Source: Acidobacteriota bacterium (GTDB taxonomy: Bacteria; Acidobacteriota; Vicinamibacteria; Vicinamibacterales; CAVVIG01). From it: a stretch of DNA of 64,000 nt. Positions 56,347 to 63,749 of this stretch are shown in pieces; the first letter of the stretch is position 1, and every line of letters starts with the position of its first letter. The position numbers and the translations under genes were made by a program. The notes under the pieces were generated by a model that was given only the letters and a program-made list of their open reading frames with translations, searched no databases and was not told where the DNA came from. The DNA lies in contig JACPZW010000024.1 of assembly GCA_016195265.1 (NCBI GenBank), positions 1-64,000 of the forward strand, written 5' to 3'.

Positions 56347-58341
56347 ATGAGCATCACGAGACGACTGCGCGCCGCCGTCGCAGCCTTCCTCTTACTTCTA
56401 ACGACCCAGGCGGCATTCGCGGCGTCCAGCGGACACCCGAAAGTCGATCGCGCGCTTCGCGATTCGCTGCTCACGGGTGCCGCGACGCAGCACGTCATCA
56501 TCACGGTCAAGGCCGGCTACCGCGCCGAGATCCGTCAGTCGCTCGAGAAGCACGGCGACAAGATCAAGTCCGAACATCCGCTGATCGGTGCGCTCGCGGC
56601 TGAGATTCACAGCGGGGACGTCACCGAACTCGCGAACCACCCGTGGGTCGATAGCGTGTCGATCGACGCCACCTGCTACGCCGGCGCCGCGCACGGCGTG
56701 ACGTCCAACAATGGAGGCCGCGCGGCTTTATCGTCGCTTGCCACGCAGCCGTACGCCGCGGTCGCCGCGACGCTGCGGCAGACGCTGGGCCTGCCGCGCC
56801 AGAGCGACTCGCACACGCCCAGCGGCGCCGGCATCGGCGTCGCAGTGATCGACTCGGGCATTGCGCCGAGCGATGACTTTGAAGGCCGCATCACCGCGTT
56901 CTACGACTTCACGCGCGGCGGCATTCCGACGCAGCCGTACGACGATTACGGCCACGGCACGCACGTCGCGGGCCTGATTGGCAGCGGCGGCAAGCTGTCC
57001 GATTATCAATACCAGGGCGTTGCGCCTGAAGTGCGGTTCGTCGGCCTCAAGGTGCTCGACAGGAACGGCGCGGGCAGCACGAGCGACGTGATCAAGGCAC
57101 TCGAGTACGTCGCCGCGAACCACACCCGCCTGAACGTCCAAATCGTCAACCTGTCGCTCGGCCATCCGATTTACGAGCCGGCCAAGACCGACCCGCTCGT
57201 GCAGGCCGTCGAGAAGGCCGCCGCCGAGGGCCTGATCGTCGTGACGGCCGCCGGCAATTACGGACAGAACAAGCAAGGCACTGTCGGCTATACGGGCATC
57301 AATTCGCCGGCCAACGCGCCGTCGGCGTTCACGGTCGGCGCTGCGATGACCAACGACACGGTGTCGCGCGACGACGACAAGGTCGCGGACTACAGCTCGC
57401 GCGGCCCGACGTGGTACGACGGCTTCGCCAAGCCCGACGTGGTCGCGCCCGGCCATCACCTCACGTCGGACACGAACACGCTCTCGACGCTGTTCGCGAA
57501 ACTGACCAACAGTCACAGGGCGGTGAAGGGCCACAACTTTCTGCAGTTGAGCGGAACCAGCATGGCGGCCGCCGTGGCCAGCGGTGTGATCACGGACGTG
57601 CTCGACGCGCACAACCGCGCCGGCTACTGGCACGCGAAGCCGCTGACGCCGAACGCGGTCAAGGCGATCCTCGAATACAGCTCGATTCCCGTAGCCGGCG
57701 CCGACTCTCTGTCGCAGGGCGCGGGTGAACTGAACGCGGCCGGCGCCATCGCGCTGACGACCGCTATCGACACCACCGAAGTCACCGGCGGCTGGTGGCT
57801 GCGGATGGGCGTCCCGGCGCACACCGCGCTCGGGACCACGCTCTACGCCTGGGGCCAGCAGGTCATCTGGGGCGAGACGGTCTACACGGGCGACCTCGTC
57901 TACTACAACCTCAGCGCGTGGGGCCTCGGCGTCGAGTGGGGCACGAAGCTCGTCGGCGGCACCGCGGTCCTGGTCAAGGCGCCGTCGGGCGCGCAGGCGC
58001 TGGTGAAGGCCTCCAACATCGTCTGGGGCACCAACATCGTCTGGGGCGACCGGATCATCGGTCAGAGCGACGGCGAGAACATCGTGTGGGGCACCGCCGA
58101 TGGCGAGAACATCGTCTGGGGCACGCTCGACGACGAGAACATCGTCTGGGGCACGGTCCACGGCAACAACATCGTGTGGGGCACGTCCGCCGACGGCGAG
58201 AACATCGTCTGGGGCACATCGCGCCTCGACAACATCGTCTGGGGTACGTCGAACGACGAGAACATCGTGTGGGGGACGACGGCCGACAACATCGTCTGGG
58301 GTACCGCCGTCGCGAGCGGGAAGCCGGGCGGGATCTTCTGA
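56347..58341 (+). CDS. secreted subtilisin-like S8 protease with C-terminal NIVWGT repeats
   Basis: A 664-residue exported protease. Signal peptide residues 1-25, an I9-like propeptide (VIITVKAGYRAEIRQSLEKH), then the S8 domain with AVIDSGIAPSDDF (Asp), YGHGTHVAGLIG (His) and LSGTSMAAAVASG (Ser). From about residue 555 the tail has ten NIVWG(T/D) units spaced 9-11 residues apart, as in other Acidobacteriota S8 proteases, probably a beta-solenoid-like or surface-attachment module. The ATG at 56347 begins the signal peptide. The stop overlaps the GNAT start (TGATG). Confidence 0.93.
   Translation: MSITRRLRAAVAAFLLLLTTQAAFAASSGHPKVDRALRDSLLTGAATQHVIITVKAGYRAEIRQSLEKHGDKIKSEHPLIGALAAEIHSGDVTELANHPWVDSVSIDATCYAGAAHGVTSNNGGRAALSSLATQPYAAVAATLRQTLGLPRQSDSHTPSGAGIGVAVIDSGIAPSDDFEGRITAFYDFTRGGIPTQPYDDYGHGTHVAGLIGSGGKLSDYQYQGVAPEVRFVGLKVLDRNGAGSTSDVIKALEYVAANHTRLNVQIVNLSLGHPIYEPAKTDPLVQAVEKAAAEGLIVVTAAGNYGQNKQGTVGYTGINSPANAPSAFTVGAAMTNDTVSRDDDKVADYSSRGPTWYDGFAKPDVVAPGHHLTSDTNTLSTLFAKLTNSHRAVKGHNFLQLSGTSMAAAVASGVITDVLDAHNRAGYWHAKPLTPNAVKAILEYSSIPVAGADSLSQGAGELNAAGAIALTTAIDTTEVTGGWWLRMGVPAHTALGTTLYAWGQQVIWGETVYTGDLVYYNLSAWGLGVEWGTKLVGGTAVLVKAPSGAQALVKASNIVWGTNIVWGDRIIGQSDGENIVWGTADGENIVWGTLDDENIVWGTVHGNNIVWGTSADGENIVWGTSRLDNIVWGTSNDENIVWGTTADNIVWGTAVASGKPGGIF
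58014..58311. repeat. in-frame tandem repeat encoding NIVWGT units
   Basis: About ten 27-33-bp units built on AACATCGTCTGGGGCAC. Copies are nearly identical at the core and vary between, typical of a protein-level repeat rather than a mobile element. Confidence 0.92.
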
Positions 58342-59006
58342 TGGAGAAGATGCCGTACCAGCCCGTCGTCGACGAAATCGTCTCGATCGTTCCGCTGCCG
58401 GCGCAGGCGCCCGCGGCGACCGACTGGCGCACGGGACTGCCGACGCTGACGGGATCGCTGGTGACGCTGCGTGAGCTGCGCCACACCGATGCCGCGTCGC
58501 TGCTCGCATCGCTCTCGACTGAGGAAGTCACGCGGTTCATCTCCCCACCGCCGACGACCGTCGAGGGCTTCGAGCGGTTCATCGCGTGGACCCATCGCCA
58601 GCGCGCCGCGGGCCAGTACGTCTGCTTCGCCATCGTGCCGCGCGGCAGCGACGAGGCCGTCGGCCTCTTCCAGGTCCGCGCGCTCGAGCCTGGATTCGGC
58701 ACGGCCGAGTGGGGATTCGCGATGGCGTCCGAGTACTGGGGCACGGGTGCGTTCGCCGACGGCGCCACGCTGACCGTGGACTTCGCGATCGAAGTCGCCG
58801 GCGTGCACCGGCTCGAGGCGCGCGCGGCGCTGCGCAACGGCCGCGGCAACGGCGCCTTGCGAAAGATCGGCGCCGTCCAGGAAGGCGTCCTGCGCCGATC
58901 GTTCCTCTGCAACGGCGAGTATCTCGATCAGGCGCTCTGGACTATTCTCGATGAGGACTGGCGCGAGGCCAAGGCCGTCTGGGGCCCCAACGTCATCGTC
59001 CATTGA
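58341..59006 (+). CDS. GNAT family N-acetyltransferase (RimJ/RimL type)
   Basis: A 221-residue cytosolic protein. After a ~35-residue lead, LTGSLVTLRELRHTDAASLL starts the GNAT fold; FGTAEWGFAMASEYWGTGAF and VHRLEARAALRNGRGNGALR carry the acetyl-CoA-binding and RimJ/L features, though the usual N-x-x-S is RNGRGN here. It may modify a protein N-terminus or a small amine. Coupled to the S8 protease, which is unusual as one is exported and the other cytosolic. Confidence 0.87.
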   Translation: MEKMPYQPVVDEIVSIVPLPAQAPAATDWRTGLPTLTGSLVTLRELRHTDAASLLASLSTEEVTRFISPPPTTVEGFERFIAWTHRQRAAGQYVCFAIVPRGSDEAVGLFQVRALEPGFGTAEWGFAMASEYWGTGAFADGATLTVDFAIEVAGVHRLEARAALRNGRGNGALRKIGAVQEGVLRRSFLCNGEYLDQALWTILDEDWREAKAVWGPNVIVH

Positions 59007-59011
59007 GCCAC

Positions 59012-59035
59012 GTGGCGTCCGGCTTTCGCCGGACC
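59012..59035. repeat. hairpin repeat family F
   Basis: GTGGCGTCCGGCT-TTCGC-CGGACC, a third copy with a diverged loop (see 9051, 16311), 5 nt after the GNAT stop. Confidence 0.85.
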
Positions 59036-59041
59036 CTGCAC

Positions 59042-59047
59042 TAACAT
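59042..59047 (+). promoter_or_regulatory. -10-like TAACAT 9 nt before the queA start
   Basis: TAACAT and a 9-nt spacing to the ATG match the arrangement of the kinase (5820) and msrB (13920) genes; no ribosome binding site is seen. Confidence 0.5.
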
Positions 59048-59056
59048 GAATCGCGG

Positions 59057-60151
59057 ATGGATGTCCGCGACTTCGATTTCGACCTTCCCTCTGAACTGAT
59101 CGCGCAGGAGCCGTCGCCCGAGCGCACGGGCGCGCGGCTGCTCGTGCTTCGCCGCGACACCGGCGACATCGCGCACACGCGCGTCTCCGCGCTGCCGGAT
59201 CTCCTGCGGGCTGGCGATCTGATCGTCGTCAACAACACGCGCGTCTTTCCCGCGCGGCTGCTAGGCCGCCGCGTTCCGAGCGGCGGCGCCGTCGAGTGCC
59301 TGCTGATCCGCCGAGCGGAAGGGTCCGACACGGGTCGAACCGAGGGACAGGCAGGTGACAGGAAGGTGACAGGCACCACGTGGGAGGCGCTGATGCACCC
59401 CGGGCAAAAACTGAAACCCGGGGCGCGTGTCGAGTTTGCAGGAACTCACACCATCCACGGCGAAGTCCTCGACCGGCGATTCTTCGGACGGCGCCTCATC
59501 CGCCTCTGGACGGAGGGCGACGTGACCGTCGATGCCGCCGTCGACGCCATCGGCCACGTCCCGCTGCCGCCGTACATCAAGCGCGACGATGCGCTGCGCG
59601 ACCGCGATCGCTATCAGACGGTCTTCGCGAAGCAACGTGGATCGATCGCCGCGCCCACGGCCGGGCTGCACTTCACGCCGTCGCTCGCCGCCACGCTCGC
59701 CGAGCGCGGGGTCGCGATGACCGAGATCACGCTGCACGTCGGCTACGGCACGTTCCAGCCGGTGCGCGTAGACCGTGTCGAGGAGCACCGGCTCGAGGCC
59801 GAGCAGTACGAGATCTCGGACGCCGCCGCCGCGGTGATCGAGGCGACGCGTGCCGTCGGCGGCCGCGTCATCGCCGTCGGCACGACGACGACGCGGACGC
59901 TCGAAGCCGTCGCGCAGGCGCACGACGGTCGCGTGGTTGCCGGCCGCGGGTCGACGGACCTCTTCATCTACCCGGGCTTCGCCTTCCGCGTCGTCAGCGG
60001 ACTGCTGACGAACTTCCATCTCCCGCGGTCGTCGCTGTTCATGCTCGTCTGCGCGTTTGCCGGCCGCGACCGCGCGAGAAACGCGTATGATGCGGCGATC
60101 GCCGGGCGGTACCGCTTTTATAGTTATGGCGATGCGATGCTGATACTCTGA
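59057..60151 (+). CDS. queA: S-adenosylmethionine:tRNA ribosyltransferase-isomerase QueA
   Basis: A 364-residue enzyme that makes epoxyqueuosine in tRNA. MDVRDFDFDLPSELIAQEPS, VVNNTRVFPARLLGRR, GSIAAPTAGLHFT, HVGYGTFQPVRVDRVEEHRL and LTNFHLPRSSLFMLVCAFAG are conserved. Residues ~97-108 ([12 protein letters not shown]) are encoded by a copy of the GTGACAGG repeat that is identical over 28 nt to an intergenic copy at 32666. It sits in a variable loop before TWEALMHPGQKLKPG. Confidence 0.96.
   Translation: MDVRDFDFDLPSELIAQEPSPERTGARLLVLRRDTGDIAHTRVSALPDLLRAGDLIVVNNTRVFPARLLGRRVPSGGAVECLLIRRAEGSDTGRTEGQAGDRKVTGTTWEALMHPGQKLKPGARVEFAGTHTIHGEVLDRRFFGRRLIRLWTEGDVTVDAAVDAIGHVPLPPYIKRDDALRDRDRYQTVFAKQRGSIAAPTAGLHFTPSLAATLAERGVAMTEITLHVGYGTFQPVRVDRVEEHRLEAEQYEISDAAAAVIEATRAVGGRVIAVGTTTTRTLEAVAQAHDGRVVAGRGSTDLFIYPGFAFRVVSGLLTNFHLPRSSLFMLVCAFAGRDRARNAYDAAIAGRYRFYSYGDAMLIL
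59346..59377. repeat. family I repeat inside queA
   Basis: 59350-59377 is identical to 32666-32693. It reads through in frame ([11 protein letters not shown]) without a stop. Confidence 0.92.
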
Positions 60152-60270
60152 AATGCAGGAATGCAGGAATGCAAGAATGCAGGAATGCAGGAATGCAGGA
60201 ATGCAGGAATGCAGGAATGCAGGAATGCAGAGTCTGCGCTCCTGCATTCTTGCATTCTCGCATTTGCGCA
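60151..60270. repeat. 8-bp minisatellite GCAGGAAT with inverted end
   Basis: About ten consecutive ATGCAGGA units at 60153-60231, then TCCTGCATTCTTGCATTCTC facing them, so the array can fold back on itself. It lies between queA and the next gene and creates a false N-terminal extension (repeated MQECRNAG) in front of the latter. Confidence 0.95.
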
Positions 60271-60273
60271 TTT

Positions 60274-61248
60274 ATGCCTTTCCCCTACGAAGACTTCGAT
60301 CTCTCGGACGTCAAGACGTATCCGCTGAAAGCCCGCGCGAGCAAGGCGCGGTCCGAGGACTTCGCGCGCGCCGTCCCGCCCGGCGGCTCGATCGGCGCCT
60401 TCGTCGACGCGCTGCCGAACATTCAGGCCGCCGCGGATTTCAAGGCCGTCGTGCGGGCCATCGCCACGGCCAAGCGGACTGATGCGGGCGTTGTCTGGGG
60501 CGTCGGCGCGCACGTCATCAAGACGGGACTTGGCCCGGTCCTCATCGATTTGATGGAGCGCGGTTTCGTGTCGGCGATCGCGACCAGCGGCGCGACCGTC
60601 ATTCACGACTTCGAAATCGCGCTCGTCGGCGCGACGTCCGAAGACGTGGACGAGGCGCTCGGTCCGGGACGGTTCGGCATGGCGGAAGAGACCGGACGTC
60701 TGCTGAACGGCGCGATCGTGGACGGCGTCGCCGCGGGACTTGGCATCGGCCAGTCGGTCACGCGCTTCCTCGCGTCGAAGCCGCCGCAGCACGCGCGGAG
60801 CAGCGTGCTCGCCGCCGCGGCGCGCCTCGAGATCCCGGTCACGGTACACGTCGCGATCGGGACCGACATCATCCACATGCACCCGGCGGCGTCGGGCGCG
60901 GCGATTGGCGAAGGCAGCCTGCGCGACTTCCGCTATTTCGTGTCGAACGTCGCGCGGCTCGAGCGCGGCGTCTACTTGAATTGCGGCTCGGCTGTCGTGC
61001 TGCCCGAGGTCTTTCTCAAAGCCGTGGCGCTCGCGCGCAATCGCGGCCTGGCGCTCGCCGGCCTGACGACCGTCGACCTCGATTTCGTCCGCCACTATCG
61101 GCCGCAGACCAACGTCGTCGCGCGGCCGACGGCGGGGACGGGCCGGGGCTTTTCCCTCGTCGGCCACCACGAGATCATAATTCCGCTGCTGGCGGCCGCC
61201 GTCATCGACGCGGACGCGCGCGGAGACGCGCGCCAGGCGCGTGGATAG
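60274..61248 (+). CDS. deoxyhypusine-synthase-like protein
   Basis: A 324-residue protein. IVWGVGAHVIKTGLGPVLID-type residues (VVWGVGAHVIKTGLGPVL), SGATVIHDFEIALVGATSED and VAIGTDIIHMHPAASG recall the NAD-binding fold of deoxyhypusine synthase and homospermidine-synthase-like enzymes. Bacteria lack eIF5A, so the role is not hypusine formation; a polyamine reaction is possible. I do not see the lysine motif of true DHS with certainty. The ATG at 60274 is chosen because everything upstream is minisatellite. Confidence 0.65.
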   Translation: MPFPYEDFDLSDVKTYPLKARASKARSEDFARAVPPGGSIGAFVDALPNIQAAADFKAVVRAIATAKRTDAGVVWGVGAHVIKTGLGPVLIDLMERGFVSAIATSGATVIHDFEIALVGATSEDVDEALGPGRFGMAEETGRLLNGAIVDGVAAGLGIGQSVTRFLASKPPQHARSSVLAAAARLEIPVTVHVAIGTDIIHMHPAASGAAIGEGSLRDFRYFVSNVARLERGVYLNCGSAVVLPEVFLKAVALARNRGLALAGLTTVDLDFVRHYRPQTNVVARPTAGTGRGFSLVGHHEIIIPLLAAAVIDADARGDARQARG

Positions 61249-61282
61249 ATTTCAGATTTCAGAGTTCAGATTTCAGATTGAG
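61248..61282. repeat. ATTTCAGA repeat (family G)
   Basis: AGATTTCAGATTTCAGAGTT and CAGATTTCAGATTGAGAG directly after the stop of the previous gene; related to 293-368. Confidence 0.85.
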
Positions 61283-61317
61283 AGACTTCGTTCAGACTGC
61301 TAAGATCAAAAGTTCCG

Positions 61318-61395
61318 GCCGGAGTAGCTCAGTTGGTTGAGAGCACGCGTCTCATAAGCGCGGGGTCGGCGGTTCGAGTCCGCCCTCCGGCACCA
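61318..61395 (+). tRNA. tRNA-Met (anticodon CAT)
   Basis: Acceptor arms GCCGGAG (61318-61324) and CTCCGGC (61385-61391), D-stem GCTC/GAGC, anticodon loop CTCATAA with CAT at 61353-61355, T-arm GGCGGTTCGAGTCCGCC and an encoded CCA end. The overall form fits elongator tRNA-Met; a lysidine-modified tRNA-Ile2 cannot be fully excluded since both have CAT. No terminator is evident after it. Confidence 0.92.
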
Positions 61396-61565
61396 AATAG
61401 AGGTCGGGTGGGGCGGGTAGGGATGGGCCGGGTAGGTTAGCCTCGCGGCGCTCGCCTTCCTGCTTCACCTACCACCCTCACCAGCCCTCCGCCATTCTAA
61501 AAACCCGTACGGCCCACAGGCATCCCCAATTTCCGCGCGACGCCAGCGCCAGAATTGGCCACACC

Positions 61566-61581
61566 GGTCAACATGTTGACC
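61566..61581. promoter_or_regulatory. perfect 16-bp palindrome, candidate operator
   Basis: GGTCAACATGTTGACC is its own reverse complement over all 16 bases, which is unlike the stem-loop repeats because it has no loop. It lies 255 nt before the HD-GYP regulator gene. A dimeric repressor or activator site is possible. Confidence 0.5.
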
Positions 61582-61745
61582 ACTGAGAAGCTAGTTGACG
61601 ACACTCTTTTTTCTTATTTACGCGCAACAACTCATTACTGACAAAAGCGTCATTTAAGACGACAACATTTTCTTGGAATGGACGCGACAAATCACCACTC
61701 ACGAAAACGTTATCGGCCAGGTAGCTCTGGCTATTTTCACCTGTC

Positions 61746-61775
61746 GGCCGCCCGATAAATCGTAAGCGGGCGGCC
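61746..61775. promoter_or_regulatory. GC-rich inverted repeat upstream of the HD-GYP regulator
   Basis: A 9-bp perfect stem with a 12-nt AT-rich loop, followed by CTGAACTATC rather than a T-run. It may act in the 5' leader or terminate poorly; no known riboswitch is recognised. Confidence 0.45.
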
Positions 61776-61836
61776 CTGAACTATCATAAATGTAAAAGGG
61801 CGTATGCCGACGAAGCTAAGGGTGTGCTAACCGCGT

Positions 61837-62826
61837 ATGGCGACTGTGCTAATCGTTGACGACATCGCGGGCAATGCCCGGCTGCTCGAATCGCTGCTCG
61901 CGCCCGACGGTCACGCCGTCCTCACGGCCGGCGACGGCGCGACGGCACTGCGGCTCGTTCGCGCCCAGCATCCCGATCTGGTCCTGATGGACGTGATGAT
62001 GCCGCACGTCGACGGGTTCGACGCGTGCCGCGCGATCAAGCAGGATGCGAGCACGCGGCTCCTTCCAGTCGTGCTCGTCACGTCGCTCGACGACGCCGCG
62101 AGCCGCATCCGCGGCATCGATGCGGGCGCGGACGATTTCGTCAGCAAGCCGTTCAACGCGCACGAGCTCCGGGCGCGCATCCGATCGCTGCTCCGGATCA
62201 AGCGCTATACCGACGACCTCGACAGCGCCGAATCGGTGATCGTCAGCCTCGCGCTGACTATCGAAGCGCGCGACAGCACGACCAACGGTCACTGCCAGCG
62301 TCTCGCGCAGCACGCCTCGGCGCTGGGCCGTGCGCTCGGACTCGACGGGGACGACGTCGCCGCGCTCGAGCGCGGCGGCTTTCTGCACGACGTTGGGAAG
62401 GTCGGCATCCCCGATGCCGTGCTGCTGAAGCCGGGGCCGCTCACGCCGGAGGAATACGAGCTGATCAAGCAGCACGCGGTCATCGGCGATCGGCTCTGCG
62501 GCGAGCTGCGCTCGCTGCGGAACGTGCGCCCGATCGTCCGCCATCATCACGAGCGGCTGGATGGCAGCGGCTATCCGGACGGCCTGCGCGGCGAGGCGAT
62601 TCCGCTGCTCGCGCAGATCATGGGCATCGTGGACGTCTTCGACGCGCTGACGACGGCGCGGCCCTACAGAGCGCCGCTGTCGTTCGCGCGGGCCGCCGAG
62701 GAGCTCCGGCGCGAGGTGGCACGCGGCTGGCGCCGCGCCGATCTGGTCGCCGCGTTTCTCGATCAGGCCGAGCGTGACTCACTGATCGCCGGTCCGGCGA
62801 ACGCCGGAAATTGCGCCGATGAGTAA
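61837..62826 (+). CDS. response regulator with HD-GYP phosphodiesterase domain
   Basis: A 329-residue protein. The receiver domain (1-125) has acid pocket D8/D9, phospho-acceptor D52 (LVLMDVMMPH) and the lysine in VSKPFNAHE. The HD-GYP domain starts near residue 140 with GHCQRLAQHASALG, then FLHDVGKVGIPD and HHERLDGSGYPDGLRGEAIP, so it should hydrolyse cyclic di-GMP. It opens a signalling cluster and overlaps the next receiver gene by 8 nt. Confidence 0.95.
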   Translation: MATVLIVDDIAGNARLLESLLAPDGHAVLTAGDGATALRLVRAQHPDLVLMDVMMPHVDGFDACRAIKQDASTRLLPVVLVTSLDDAASRIRGIDAGADDFVSKPFNAHELRARIRSLLRIKRYTDDLDSAESVIVSLALTIEARDSTTNGHCQRLAQHASALGRALGLDGDDVAALERGGFLHDVGKVGIPDAVLLKPGPLTPEEYELIKQHAVIGDRLCGELRSLRNVRPIVRHHHERLDGSGYPDGLRGEAIPLLAQIMGIVDVFDALTTARPYRAPLSFARAAEELRREVARGWRRADLVAAFLDQAERDSLIAGPANAGNCADE

Positions 62827-63229
62827 TGGAGGCCGTGTGGAACAGGAACAGCCCATCGCGATTCTTGCCGTGGACGACGAGCCGGGCGTGCTGGCGCTCG
62901 TTCGGCGCTGTCTGGCCGATGACGCGCGCGTCACGTTGATCGAAGCCTCGAGCGGAAAAGATGTGCTCGAGCACGTGGCGAAGGGCACGGCGTTCGATCT
63001 GTTGATTGCCGACCTGCGGATGCCGGAAATGGAAGGCGACGAAGTGGCTCGGCGCGTCCGCCTGGTGGACCCGGACGTCAAAGTGCTCTACCTGACCAGC
63101 CACGCGGACCGCCTGTTCGAGGCCAAACCGCAGCTCTGGGCGGATGAGGCCTATCTCGACAAGCCGTTCACGAAAGAGGGGCTTCGTGAAGCGGTCGCGT
63201 TGCTGCTCTTCGGCCGCACGACACTCTAA
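62819..63229 (+). CDS. single-domain response regulator
   Basis: A 136-residue receiver with D19/D20, phospho-acceptor D65 (LLIADLRMPE) and lysine in YLDKPFTKEG; no output domain. The ATG lies inside the end of the HD-GYP gene. It may relay phosphate between the kinase-type proteins downstream and the HD-GYP regulator. Confidence 0.92.
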   Translation: MSNGGRVEQEQPIAILAVDDEPGVLALVRRCLADDARVTLIEASSGKDVLEHVAKGTAFDLLIADLRMPEMEGDEVARRVRLVDPDVKVLYLTSHADRLFEAKPQLWADEAYLDKPFTKEGLREAVALLLFGRTTL

Positions 63230-63241
63230 CAGGCGCCAGCG

Positions 63242-63436
63242 ATGACCGACGACAAGAGCCGTCACGACATCAAGAACCAGCTGGGCATCATTCTCGGGTT
63301 CTCCGAGATCCTGCTCGCCGAGGCCCCGGCCGGCGATCCGCGCCGCCGCGATCTCGAGGAGATCCACACGGCGGCGAAAGCCGCACTCGACCTGCTCGCG
63401 CGTGTGTTCCCGGTCGATGCCGACACGCTGCAATGA
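63242..63436 (+). CDS. DHp-only protein (phospho-acceptor helix without ATPase domain)
   Basis: A 64-residue protein. SRHDIKNQLGIILGFSEILL is the H-box of a HisKA-type dimerisation domain, with H8 as the likely phosphorylation site; a second helix (DLEEIHTAAKAALDLLARVF) completes a two-helix hairpin. No catalytic ATPase domain follows. It may act as a small histidine phosphotransfer protein. Its stop overlaps the next start. Confidence 0.75.
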   Translation: MTDDKSRHDIKNQLGIILGFSEILLAEAPAGDPRRRDLEEIHTAAKAALDLLARVFPVDADTLQ

Positions 63437-63716
63437 CACGCCCACGCGTTCCCACCACCGAATCCACGCGCCTCGAGCTCAGACGAAGAAGGGCTCTGCT
63501 GAAAACGGGGGCCCTGCAGCGCGCGATTTTCAACAGCGCCAACTTATCGAGTATTGCCACCGACGCGAAGGGCGTCATCCAGATCTTCAACGTCGCCGCC
63601 GAGCGGATGCTGGGCTACACGGCCGCGGCGATGGTGGACACGATCACCCCGCTTTTGAGGCCGTGGTGTTCAAGGCCTCACGCGGCATCGAGGACATCTA
63701 CGAGCTGACCTCGTAA
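63433..63716 (+). pseudogene. frameshifted PAS-domain gene
   Basis: Begins TGALQRAIFNSANLSSIATD, then KGVIQIFNVAAERMLGYTAA, a PAS domain start. After VDTITP a deletion changes frame, and another frame carries FEAVVFKASRGIEDIYELTS, the later part of the same PAS domain, ending in a stop. The kinase or cyclase part expected after it is absent. In its present form the first frame ends after 91 codons. Confidence 0.75.
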
Positions 63717-63749
63717 GGCCCGGGAGGTGCTCGATTCGCAGGGTAGTCC

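Larger units (their letters stand above)
61396..61836. other. 441-nt intergenic region with palindromes
   Basis: No gene is seen. The first ~100 nt hold GGGTAGG-type GC-rich direct repeats. A perfect 16-bp palindrome GGTCAACATGTTGACC lies at 61566-61581. 61600-61720 is AT-rich. An inverted repeat GGCCGCCCG (61746-61754) / CGGGCGGCC (61767-61775) precedes the signalling cluster, and GCTAAC lies shortly before its first ATG. Confidence 0.6.

Noticed and set aside
58014..58311. Possible CRISPR or mobile repeat array
   Set aside because: The repeat is explained by the in-frame NIVWGT protein units.
60169..60273. N-terminal extension (repeated MQECRNAG) of the deoxyhypusine-synthase-like protein
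   Set aside because: It is a translation of the 8-bp minisatellite; the conserved protein starts at 60274.
61640..61800. Cyclic di-GMP riboswitch before the HD-GYP gene
   Set aside because: I could not match the conserved class I or II core; only a simple GC-rich stem is clear.
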